A DNA stretch of 19,058 nt. Source: JBEVNR01 sp040507985. GTDB taxonomy: Bacteria; Pseudomonadota; Alphaproteobacteria; Rickettsiales; UBA6187. The notes beneath the pieces were generated by a model. The model saw only the letters and a list, made by a program, of their open reading frames with translations. It searched no databases and had not been told where the DNA came from. The stretch spans positions 1-19,058 of the forward strand of contig JBEVNR010000058.1 in NCBI GenBank assembly GCA_040507985.1, given 5' to 3'. A program made the position numbers and the translations under genes. Position 1 is the stretch's first letter. Each line of letters opens with the position of its first letter. Positions 1-6,706 of the stretch are shown here, piece by piece.

Positions 1-38
1 CAAAAATCCGGCCATTCTCAAAAAGTGCATACAGCCTA
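1..38 (+). repeat. Dispersed intergenic repeat, copy A (edge of window)
   Basis: This stretch carries the core CTCAAAAAGTGCATAC, also found at 14821-14880 (+), in reverse complement at 18893-18951, and as a diverged version at 6530-6562. Its first 13 bases (CAAAAATCCGGCC) recur at 6512-6524 just before the 6.5-kb copy, so the shared unit is longer than the core. The copy is cut by the window edge. No protein-coding role is visible. Bases 39-171 hold no gene I can support; 125-162 is very AT-rich. Confidence 0.7.
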
Positions 39-171
39 CGCACACAGAACTTGTTCTTAAGCCGGATTGGCGAAACTCCGCTGCGCTTATTTTTCCGCTT
101 TCAAGGGAATGACGAACGTTCATATTGTTAACATGAATTATTAATTTATTAATAATAAATTATCCTGAGCC

Positions 172-225
172 TTCGCCTGATCGGCGAACGTTTCTCTTGA
201 CGCGATGCCTCCAAAAAATTAAGTT
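172..225 (+). promoter_or_regulatory. Putative promoter with upstream palindrome, paralog gene 1
   Basis: A perfect inverted repeat TTCGCC-N5-GGCGAA (172-188) is followed by TTGACG (197-202), a 17-base spacer and TAAGTT (220-225), a plausible sigma70-type pair. The same arrangement occurs before the second paralog (1657-1710), with identical palindrome arms, identical -35 hexamer and the same spacing. That conservation is the main support, because the -10 is poor. The leader to the ATG would be about 75 bases, pyrimidine-rich, with no Shine-Dalgarno sequence. Confidence 0.45.
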
Positions 226-307
226 ATAAGCAACTTCCCTCTATTTCTGCCACGTTCATAGCATCCTCTTCATCTCTACATCCTCCGCAACGCTTCCTTT
301 AGTCAAG

Positions 308-1330
308 ATGGCATCAACTTCCGCCGCGCCTATGGGCAACGAAGGGGAATTCGGTAAGCTCACGCTGCCTCCGTTGAGTTTTGATAAGATTGCCGATAGC
401 GAATTTGAAGGTTTTCTTCCAAGCAAGCTTTCCATCTCCCTGCGTGCTATCGGCGTTTCGCAAGAGAACATCGAGACCTATACGAAAACGCTTAGAGAAG
501 ATGCGTATACTGCCAGAATGAGTGGATTCCTGAATCCAATCATATACGGCAAAGAATCGACCGTTTCCCTTCCCCTGCCGGATATTACCGACGTTCCGAT
601 CAACGATATAACCGACGACACGGTTTATCAAGCGACGTACGTGCTGCGGTGCTTTTTAGCTCTTGGCGGAGACAAGAAAACGATATTCAATTATCTGGTA
701 CGCCAGTTTGACTTGCTATGCCAAAAGAACGACGCACACCGTCACGACGCCGCCGTTCTGTTTACAAGGCTTGCGCTTTTAGCCTTGGAGCGTATATGCC
801 ATTCTTCCGCAGACGCCGAGCACGCTCGTTGGATGGGAAAGCTTGCATTCTCTCTTGATTCTATTTTAGTCATGGCGCGAAAAACCTCCGTCAACGCGCC
901 TTTCGTCATTGACGACACAGATCGTAAGGAATTATGCCGTATTTTGCGTAAACTGTGGTCTGCGTCCAAGGAGGAAGCCGCCCTGTTCTATGCCGGCGTT
1001 TCATGGGTCGTTTACAGGAATATTCCTGAACGCGACAATCCTGTACTGCATCCTTCCTGCATTTTTACAAAGCAACAAAAGCGTAAAATTTTGCAGGAGT
1101 TCGCTGAGGTCGCCAACAAGACAAACTCCTTCCAACACAGAGCAGATACCATGAAAAAATATTCCCTGTCTGTGTCTACGCAAGACTTTTTGGGCAACGA
1201 AAAGCTTTACGAATGGGAGATTCATGCGAGCGTAGCGGCAGATATATTCTATAACTCCGACACGTCTCTTCTGTTGGTTTCGGAAGACCGCTTCGCTCCT
1301 CTGTCGGAGGAAGCATACACCCAGCAGTAA
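308..1330 (+). CDS. Lineage-specific protein of unknown function, paralog 1 (340 aa)
   Basis: I do not recognise the family. The protein has no signal peptide or membrane segment and looks soluble and mostly helical. The N-terminus MASTSAAPMGNEGEFGKLTL is almost identical to that of the neighbouring paralog (1794-2849). Other shared blocks are PLPDITDVP (about 97), YLVRQFDLLCQKNDAHR (about 128), IDDTDRKELCRILRKLWSAS (about 202), EEAALFYA and ERDNP, and both end in a DRFAPL/YRFAPL motif followed by acidic residues and QQ. Residues 24-95 and 145-200 are poorly conserved. The ATG at 308 is chosen because homology to the paralog begins there and no in-frame start lies between it and the upstream promoter-like boxes. 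No ribosome binding site is evident; the leader is U/C-rich. The variable middle between constant ends suggests a small diversifying family, possibly effector or surface-related, which is inference only. Confidence 0.8.
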   Translation: MASTSAAPMGNEGEFGKLTLPPLSFDKIADSEFEGFLPSKLSISLRAIGVSQENIETYTKTLREDAYTARMSGFLNPIIYGKESTVSLPLPDITDVPINDITDDTVYQATYVLRCFLALGGDKKTIFNYLVRQFDLLCQKNDAHRHDAAVLFTRLALLALERICHSSADAEHARWMGKLAFSLDSILVMARKTSVNAPFVIDDTDRKELCRILRKLWSASKEEAALFYAGVSWVVYRNIPERDNPVLHPSCIFTKQQKRKILQEFAEVANKTNSFQHRADTMKKYSLSVSTQDFLGNEKLYEWEIHASVAADIFYNSDTSLLLVSEDRFAPLSEEAYTQQ

Positions 1331-1435
1331 CTTCTTTGTGAATCTTCGGAACGACGACCGGCCAATTTTTGCGTTTCCCTCCCACTCTCGTTTAGGTGCG
1401 CGCGTTTCTATCCGGGCGTTTAGGTATCATAGTTC

Positions 1436-1476
1436 CCTTTCGGACAGGCGCCGAAAGGAAGAAAAAAAGATTTTTT
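1436..1476 (+). terminator. Hairpin, likely terminator of paralog gene 1
   Basis: CCTTTCGG (1436-1443) pairs perfectly with CCGAAAGG (1451-1458) across a 7-base loop. An A-rich stretch and six T (1471-1476) follow. The T-run starts 12 bases after the stem, so this is not a textbook intrinsic terminator, but the identical structure follows the second paralog at 2948-2988. Confidence 0.55.
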
Positions 1477-1559
1477 CGCTAAAAACCCGCCTACTTCCCT
1501 GCTCTCGAAATAATTGCACGTACACATTTAAGGCCGGGCGAACCAACGAAGATGTCGGA

Positions 1560-1589
1560 TTTGGCATGCATATGCGAGGGCATGCCAAA
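1560..1589. repeat. Perfect 10-bp inverted repeat in the cassette spacer
   Basis: TTTGGCATGC (1560-1569) and GCATGCCAAA (1580-1589) are exact reverse complements around a 10-base centre. The element sits in the part of the spacer that is not duplicated. No T-run follows, so a terminator is unlikely. A protein-binding site or a recombination footprint is possible. Confidence 0.6.
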
Positions 1590-1656
1590 ACGCCATAAGG
1601 AGGCAATCGGAAAAAAGGAGGACGGAAGGGTGCGCAACCGCTTGACCGTCCCGGCG

Positions 1657-1710
1657 TTCGCCTTATGGGCGAAGATTTCCCTTGACGTTGCGCCTCCCAA
1701 ACATTAGGTT
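1657..1710 (+). promoter_or_regulatory. Putative promoter with upstream palindrome, paralog gene 2
   Basis: TTCGCC-N5-GGCGAA (1657-1673) precedes TTGACG (1682-1687), a 17-base spacer and TAGGTT (1705-1710), matching the unit at 172-225. The palindrome arms are unchanged while all but one or two loop bases differ (TGATC versus TTATG), as expected if the paired arms are under selection. Confidence 0.45.
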
Positions 1711-1793
1711 AACGGCAACTTTTCTCTATTTTTGCTGGATCCATAGCATCTGTCTTTGTTTCTACGGTCTCCGCAGCGCTTCTTTTAGCCAAG

Positions 1794-2849
1794 ATGGCCT
1801 CAACTTCCGCCGCGCCTATTGGCAACGAAGGGGAATTCGGTAAGCTCACGCTGCCTCCGATAGGCGAGTCTAGTGTTCGTCTTGGAGCATTTGAGATAGA
1901 GTTAAAAAGTCTTTATGATGCATTGGACCAGATAGGCTTTTCAAAAGAACAAATCGATTCCTATGCGTCATGTTTTCAAGAAGCCATAACAAATGCCTTA
2001 CCTAACCACGCAGAAGCCTCTAAGCAATCGACCGATTCCCTTTCCCTGCCGGATATTGCCGACATTCCGGCGACGAAAGTAACGAAAGATACAATCTTAC
2101 AGATAAAATACGTATTCGAGTCCGCCTTCGTTCTTGGCGTATCTGAGGAAAGAATATTCCATTACTTGGTGCGTCAGCTTGACTTGCTATGCCAAAAGAA
2201 CGACGCGCATCGCGATGACGTCGCCTTTTTGTTTGAGAAGCTCGCGCTCTTCGCTTTCGAGCGTAAGTTCTTTCCTGCGAAGGTTAAGGCCTGGTTCGGT
2301 GATACAATGTTTTCTGAATATTATAATCTTTGGATAGGAACGCTGACGAATGCCGTTAATTTTATTTTTATCGCGGCAACAAAGCCGTCGGTCGGCACGC
2401 CTTTCGCCATTGACGACGCAACGCGCAAGGAATTATGCGATATCTTGCGTCGACTATGGTCTGCGTCTAACGAGGAAGCGGCGTTGTTCTATGCGGAATT
2501 CTACTGGTGCGTGTGCAGAAACGTTTATGAACGCGATAACCCAACGTACCACCCGCTTAACGTTCGCCCCGTAAGTGAGCAACGTCATCTTGTGGCTGAA
2601 TGCGCGGAAATCGCCGAAACAGCGACGTCCAAGTCTTACAGAGATTATATCTTTACACAGTATGGGTTGAGTGCCTGTGTCCAAAAAGATCTTCTCGAAG
2701 GAGGAAAACTGTACGCTTTCCGAAAACATGCGGAAAGATGCGCGGAGATATTCGGATATTCCTCTAAGGCTTCCTTCTCTCCGACGCCGGAATACCGCTT
2801 CGCTCCTCTGCCGGAGGAAGAATCAGAGAAAGGATGCCCCCAGCAGTAA
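1794..2849 (+). CDS. Lineage-specific protein of unknown function, paralog 2 (351 aa)
   Basis: Paralog of the gene at 308-1330. The first 66 coding bases differ at only two positions between the copies, then similarity drops abruptly after LTLPP. Conserved islands return at SLPDIADIP, YLVRQLDLLCQKNDAHR, IDDATRKELCDILRRLWSAS, EEAALFYA and ERDNP. An extra segment near residues 160-175 (around AKVKAWFGDTMFSEYYNLW) is not obvious in paralog 1. No signal peptide or transmembrane segment is seen. The start is fixed by homology and by the lack of an earlier in-frame start after a TAA in the leader. As in the other copy there is no Shine-Dalgarno sequence. Function unknown; the near-identical first 22 residues could be a targeting signal or the result of gene conversion. 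Confidence 0.8.
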   Translation: MASTSAAPIGNEGEFGKLTLPPIGESSVRLGAFEIELKSLYDALDQIGFSKEQIDSYASCFQEAITNALPNHAEASKQSTDSLSLPDIADIPATKVTKDTILQIKYVFESAFVLGVSEERIFHYLVRQLDLLCQKNDAHRDDVAFLFEKLALFAFERKFFPAKVKAWFGDTMFSEYYNLWIGTLTNAVNFIFIAATKPSVGTPFAIDDATRKELCDILRRLWSASNEEAALFYAEFYWCVCRNVYERDNPTYHPLNVRPVSEQRHLVAECAEIAETATSKSYRDYIFTQYGLSACVQKDLLEGGKLYAFRKHAERCAEIFGYSSKASFSPTPEYRFAPLPEEESEKGCPQQ

Positions 2850-2947
2850 CTTTTTTGTGAATTTTCGTCGCGGCGACCGGTCAATTTTCATCCCGCTCTC
2901 GTTTAGGTGAGCGCGCTTTTTATTCGGGCGTTTAGGTATCATAGTTC

Positions 2948-2988
2948 CCTTTCGGACAGGCGCCGAAAGGAAGAAAAAAAGATTTTTT
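2948..2988 (+). terminator. Hairpin, likely terminator of paralog gene 2
   Basis: Same 8-bp stem (2948-2955 with 2963-2970), same 7-base loop, same A-tract and T6 (2983-2988) as at 1436-1476. It lies between convergent genes (cpaD ends at 3003), so it may also help stop transcription from the minus strand. Confidence 0.55.
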
Positions 2989-3002
2989 CGCTAAAAACCT
3001 TC

Positions 3003-3452
3003 CTATCTTTCCGCCGTCGGGTAGTCGAGCGTAGACGGGCGAACGATGCGGCGGGGGTCGTCCACCATGCGCAGCGCGTTCGAGGCTTGCGGGCACCCGT
3101 AGGCGCGCACGTCGCACGGGCGCTCGCTAATGCGGTCGTACGTTAAAGTTAACCTGTCGGTCGGCGACGTCACGCTCTCGACCGCGTACGGAATGCGGTA
3201 GGCGTTCAGCAATTGCGTCGCCTCTCCGCACACCGGGGAGTTGGCGGTGCAGGTAAGTACGGCGGCGGACGGGACGTCGTTCACCACCCATTCGTTGGCC
3301 TTGTCGACGGCGCCCGGCGCGGCAAGGTCGATCGCGATGCGCTGCGTTTTCGCCCGCACCATGTGCTGCAGCCCGATATAGCGGATGGAGCTTTCCATGC
3401 CGTGGCACGAGGTTAACAATACGCAGCAGAAAAAAAGGGACGCTTTCCTCAT
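3003..3452 (-). CDS. cpaD: CpaD-type pilus assembly lipoprotein
   Basis: Periplasmic/outer-membrane lipoprotein of the Tad/Flp pilus machinery, thought to work with the CpaC secretin. The 149-aa product begins MRKASLFFCCVLLTSC, a lipoprotein signal with lipobox LTSC and predicted lipidated Cys16. The C-terminal region holds the family hallmark: a short Cys-containing segment (RPCDVRAYGCPQASNALRMV) followed by DDPRRIVRP, which matches the GC-x-x-x-N-x-A-x-M-V-x-x-PR-x-L-V-x-P pattern of CpaD. It is short for the family. The ATG at 3452 is chosen because the signal peptide starts there; its ATGA overlaps the cpaC stop by 4 bp, implying translational coupling. No other pilus genes (cpaB, cpaE, cpaF, tadB/C, pilin) are in this window on either side. 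Confidence 0.8.
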   Translation of the reverse strand: MRKASLFFCCVLLTSCHGMESSIRYIGLQHMVRAKTQRIAIDLAAPGAVDKANEWVVNDVPSAAVLTCTANSPVCGEATQLLNAYRIPYAVESVTSPTDRLTLTYDRISERPCDVRAYGCPQASNALRMVDDPRRIVRPSTLDYPTAER

Positions 3453-4729
3453 CGCATCGCCCCTTGCATGGGGTCGCTTCGCGTCGGCGACGGACGTAGT
3501 CTTGGCGGTTGCATCGTGCGGTAGCGCGGCACGATCAGTTGGTTGTGCATGAGCGAATCGACGGTCGTCACCGCCCGCCAATGGTCGGTGGGGTACGCCA
3601 CCTCGCCGGAAGTTAAGGGATGCACGATATAGGGCGTCACCGCGATCACCAGCTCGCTTTCCTTGTTGCGAAAGGCGGTGCTGGAAAGCAGCGCCTTAAA
3701 CACGGGAATTTCGTCGACGCCGGGAACGGTGTTGTACCCCGCGAGCGCCTGTTCGTTGCTTATCAGCCCCGCGATCATAAAGCTTTCGCCGGACGCCAGC
3801 TCGACCACCGTCTTCGCGCGGCGCGTGTTAAACACGGGCATGGACGGACCGGAGAACAGCGCTTTTAACCCTTTTTTTTCGACCACGTCGGATATTTCGG
3901 AATCGACGTTTACCCGAATGCGATTTTCGCTTAGCACGAGGGGGGTAAAATGCAATTGAATGCCGAAAGGTTTGTACGACACCGCGTTGACGCCGTTTTG
4001 TCCCGCGACGGGAACGGGAAATTCTCCTCCCGCGAGAAAATCGGCCGACTCGCCCGATATGGCGGTGAGTTTGGGTTCGGCCAGCGTGCGGAAGGCGCTG
4101 CTGCGCTCCAGCTCTCCCATCACGCCCGAGGCGAGATTGACGAAGGCGCGTCCTCCCAGCCCTAAATCCTCCAGCGCGTTCTTGCGTATTTCGCCGATTT
4201 TTGCGACCAGCATCACTTGCTGGCCGGAGTAGATTTTCAGCAGGTTAATCACCCGCGCCTGCGGCCGGCCGGAGGCGTCGGACAAATAACTTTCCGCCAG
4301 TTTCTTTATATTCGACGCCACTTCGGCGTCGGAGACGAAGCCGACCAGCGCGAGCGCGCCGTTGAGCTGTCTTACCTCGATTTCTTCGTACGGATAAATT
4401 TTGCCGATGAACGCCTTTAGCGACGGCACGTTCGGCACGACGCGGACGGCGATTTGCCTGACGACGCGCCCCTTGTGCAACAGGCGAATCGTAGCGGAGC
4501 CGACGCGTTGGCCGATAACCGAGACGGTGTAGGGGTCATATTTCGTTATCGTCGCCACGCTGCGGTCCGTGACGGTAAATTCGCTGACGGGGGACGGGGT
4601 TCGCACGATGGCGGAACGGTTCGCTCCCACCGTGACGCGCACCGCGTCGGCGGCGGCGTCCGCTCCCCAACAACACGCCGCCGCCATAATGCAGAAGACG
4701 AAAACATAATAGGCTATGTGCGTCCGCAT
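3449..4729 (-). CDS. cpaC: CpaC/RcpA-type secretin of the Tad/Flp pilus
   Basis: Outer-membrane channel of the Tad pilus system. Numbered from the ATG at 4729 (426 aa): a signal peptide (MRTHIAYYVFVFCIMAAACC), an N-terminal pilus/secretin domain (about 30-100, VTVGANRSAIVRTP), a BON-like segment (about 115-150, VRQLNGALALVGFVSDAEV), and the secretin core with TLAEPKLTAISGESADFLAG (about 215-234), GEFPVPV and MIAGLIS. It is more compact than typical CpaC: the stretch between DLGLGG and the LAEPKLTA motif is only about 24 residues where relatives carry a longer insert. A GTG at 4777 would add 16 residues and has a GGGAG sequence 10 bases upstream, so that start is possible; 4729 is preferred because it gives a compact signal peptide. 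Overlaps cpaD by 4 bp. Confidence 0.88.
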   Translation of the reverse strand: MRTHIAYYVFVFCIMAAACCWGADAAADAVRVTVGANRSAIVRTPSPVSEFTVTDRSVATITKYDPYTVSVIGQRVGSATIRLLHKGRVVRQIAVRVVPNVPSLKAFIGKIYPYEEIEVRQLNGALALVGFVSDAEVASNIKKLAESYLSDASGRPQARVINLLKIYSGQQVMLVAKIGEIRKNALEDLGLGGRAFVNLASGVMGELERSSAFRTLAEPKLTAISGESADFLAGGEFPVPVAGQNGVNAVSYKPFGIQLHFTPLVLSENRIRVNVDSEISDVVEKKGLKALFSGPSMPVFNTRRAKTVVELASGESFMIAGLISNEQALAGYNTVPGVDEIPVFKALLSSTAFRNKESELVIAVTPYIVHPLTSGEVAYPTDHWRAVTTVDSLMHNQLIVPRYRTMQPPRLRPSPTRSDPMQGAMR

Positions 4730-4777
4730 GGGCGCCGTCCGTCGCGCCCCGACTAATAATTGCGAACGTTTTTGCAC

Positions 4778-5057
4778 GTATTATGCGCTCCCGTAGCGTT
4801 GTCGCTTCAGGAAGCTTTCGGCTTATCGTATGGTTCTTAAGCCGATCGACGCAGGCATATTAAAAATATATTCTGCCCCTCCGGTATTTCGCCTCCCGTG
4901 ATATGCGATGATAGCGAGATGAAGTTAAATAAGCGTAAAAAATTAAATATTATGTTTACGTAACCATGGGCGAAAGAATGGAAAAAAAGTCCGGACGATA
5001 AAGACGAAAAGCAAAGAAAGCAAGGTTGAGGAAATAAAAAAGCGCCGCAGGTTGTTG
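4778..5057. other. Intergenic region with inverted repeat, no gene seen
   Basis: The 280 bases between the membrane-protein stop and cpaC contain no supportable gene. An inverted repeat CGGCTTA-N12-TAAGCCG (4819-4844) lies about 90 bp upstream of the cpaC ATG (42 bp from the alternative GTG) and could be an operator; part of it (GTTCTTAAGCCG) also appears at 53-64. Bases 4918-4960 are AT-rich. I found no convincing promoter pair for cpaC. Confidence 0.4.
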
Positions 5058-6326
5058 CTATGCCTTTGCCGAAAGACGCTTCATGCGATAGGCGAACCAT
5101 CCGTAATAAAGAAAAGCGACGAGAAGGGCGACGTAAGGTATTTTTATAAAGAAAAAAGGAAAGGCGCAGAAACATGCGAAGCAGAATAAAAGCGTCAGCA
5201 AGGCCCCGCGCAGGGCGACGCCGGCGGAGGCCGATTGCAGCGCCGGCTTAAGGTAAAACGTCGCCGGCAAGGCCATCAGGGCGCCGAACGAAAGGAACGT
5301 CACGTAGCATAAGGTCGCCAGCGCCGTTGCGGCAATCCAATAATAGATAATGGCGACGCGACGAAAGGAGCGCTGAAACGCGTTAAGTTTTTTAGAGACG
5401 GATCCGTCTTTCAGCGACGGCAAAAACAGCGCGTCGAACGCCTCGTCGTAATCGCGGCGGTAAAATATCGTATCAGCGCTGACAGAGATCAACGCAGGGG
5501 AGCGGGTGCGGGCATAGGGGGTTTCGTCGCGCAAATCCAACGAAAGCAAGTCGCGCCCGTTATGCGAAAAAATCATAGGACCGGGAGCCGGCTTGTAGTC
5601 CGGCGGCTTATCGTAGGCGAGCGTACCGGCGCGGGTGAAATCCATCGCGGGAATTTTTGCGGCGAGGGCGCCGGCGACGTTGAGGGCGTCGTACAGATTG
5701 AACGGCAGGTTGGCCCCCGTCGTTAGCCGTAAGCCCAGCAACGCCGGAACGTAAATATTTCTCGCTTCGTCGTAGCTTGCGGCGCTTTCCTTGGAATCTT
5801 CCCGGAAGGTGACGGCGCGTTTCCCGAACGTCAGGCGCGCGGCGTCCTCCGGCCTTGGCGAATATTCCTGCGTGCGAAAGGCAAACTCCGCTTTCTTGCT
5901 GACGGGGTCGACCACCGTCGCGCCGTCGGCGCCCGGAACGGGCCTTAATTCTCCGTTTTTAATCGAAAAGCCCGGTATGCGGCTTGCGACGCTCACCATG
6001 CGATGCACGTTCACCTCGGTCGGCACGTCGTCGCGCATCATCACGCCGAACATAAATTGTTGGGCCATGTCCTTTCCCGTCCATTGCAACACGAAAATAA
6101 ACGGAACGGCGGCGACGAGAAAAAAATACAGGTAAAAACCGGTGAGGAACGCTCCCTTGCGAAACGGTCCCGTTCGGTCGCGCAACGCGCGGAGCGTCCC
6201 GGCGTAGATAAAAAACGACATAAACGGCAATAGCGCCGCCCGCGTCAATTCCCGCCCGACGACGGTGGGAACCATAAGAACGCATCGACCGACGTCGCGC
6301 AATAGAGGGACGGGAGACATACGCAT
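5058..6326 (-). CDS. Multi-pass membrane protein of unknown function (422 aa)
   Basis: Not recognised. Hydrophobic segments lie near residues 28-45, 60-82, 325-357, 372-395 and 397-415, enclosing a soluble domain of about 230 residues (85-315) rich in charged residues (for example FAFRTQEYSPRPEDAARLTF and DYDEAFDALFLPSLKDGS). The layout (membrane, large extracytoplasmic domain, membrane bundle) recalls DUF1189-like proteins, but I see no diagnostic motif and do not assign it. The C-terminus is basic (YRMKRLSAKA), suggesting a cytoplasmic end. The start could be the ATG at 6326 or 6320 (MRM); neither has a clear Shine-Dalgarno sequence. Base composition resembles that of the cpa and yifB genes, so it is probably an old resident. 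It appears to be a single-gene unit. Confidence 0.75.
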   Translation of the reverse strand: MRMSPVPLLRDVGRCVLMVPTVVGRELTRAALLPFMSFFIYAGTLRALRDRTGPFRKGAFLTGFYLYFFLVAAVPFIFVLQWTGKDMAQQFMFGVMMRDDVPTEVNVHRMVSVASRIPGFSIKNGELRPVPGADGATVVDPVSKKAEFAFRTQEYSPRPEDAARLTFGKRAVTFREDSKESAASYDEARNIYVPALLGLRLTTGANLPFNLYDALNVAGALAAKIPAMDFTRAGTLAYDKPPDYKPAPGPMIFSHNGRDLLSLDLRDETPYARTRSPALISVSADTIFYRRDYDEAFDALFLPSLKDGSVSKKLNAFQRSFRRVAIIYYWIAATALATLCYVTFLSFGALMALPATFYLKPALQSASAGVALRGALLTLLFCFACFCAFPFFFIKIPYVALLVAFLYYGWFAYRMKRLSAKA

Positions 6327-6511
6327 AACGTTTCTTAGTCTAAATTAACCGTAACGGCAAATGTTGCTCCGTGAATATTTTGGCATATTCAAAAAGGAAG
6401 TCAAGGGCGGGATAGGCAAAAGCTGATGAGTATTTCTTTGCCATTTCCCGACATTTTGATTAATAAACCTTCGGATCAAAAAATGAATGGAATTCGCAGC
6501 AAAAAAAAGAC

Positions 6512-6562
6512 CAAAAATCCGGCCGTTCCGGCTGCGCCGGCGTATGACTGAAAAAGTGCATA
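6512..6562 (+). repeat. Dispersed intergenic repeat, copy B (diverged)
   Basis: CAAAAATCCGGCC (6512-6524) is identical to bases 1-13. The downstream part GGCTGCGCCGGCGTATGACT plus GAAAAAGTGCATA aligns with the 14.8-kb copy (AGCTACGCCGGCCTATGGCT plus CAAAAAGTGCATA) with scattered mismatches. Same orientation as copies A and C. Confidence 0.6.
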
Positions 6563-6591
6563 GATAAAAATCTAAAAAATATTTTTTTAGG

Positions 6592-6622
6592 GCGCACAGC
6601 TCCGGGCCTGCCGGGGGTGCGC
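6592..6622. other. Compound GC-rich hairpin
   Basis: GCGCAC (6592-6597) pairs with GTGCGC (6617-6622), and inside it CCGG (6602-6605) can pair with CCGG (6611-6614). It lies about 85 bp past the stop of the zinc-ribbon gene (minus strand), but reading in that direction it is followed by CCTA7 rather than a T-run, so it is not a standard terminator for that gene. Confidence 0.4.
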
Positions 6623-6706
6623 TTTACGCGATCGGTTTATTCGGGATAAAAACTATAAGCAACGGCAGGACACTTACTTGTCAGGATTTTTTATTTGCCT
6701 TTATCT

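Larger units (their letters stand above)
172..2999 (+). repeat. Tandem duplication of a whole gene cassette (two units)
   Basis: Unit 1 (about 172-1488) and unit 2 (about 1657-2999) each contain the palindrome, promoter-like boxes, leader, a paralogous ORF and the same 3' hairpin. The 5' part (leader plus the first 22 codons) and the 3' part (about 70 bases around the hairpin, essentially identical) are much better conserved than the ORF middles. The 168-base spacer 1489-1656 is not repeated and contains its own inverted repeat (1560-1589). Confidence 0.85.
6327..6706. other. Intergenic region with repeat copy B and a GC-rich hairpin
   Basis: No gene is supportable in these 380 bases. They hold repeat copy B (6512-6562), a near-palindromic AT run (about 6572-6590) and a compound GC-rich hairpin (6592-6622). 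The region 6327-6510 is AT-rich and otherwise featureless to me. Confidence 0.5.

Noticed and set aside
1338..1598. 86-aa plus-strand frame after paralog 1 (and its equivalent after paralog 2)
   Set aside because: It covers the conserved hairpin and spacer; the matching frame in copy 2 is broken up differently, so the conservation is of DNA or RNA structure, not protein.
4837..5175. 112-aa minus-strand frame overlapping the 3' end of the membrane-protein gene
   Set aside because: Out of frame with the larger, well-formed gene and without a ribosome site; most of it is the shadow of that gene plus AT-rich intergenic DNA.
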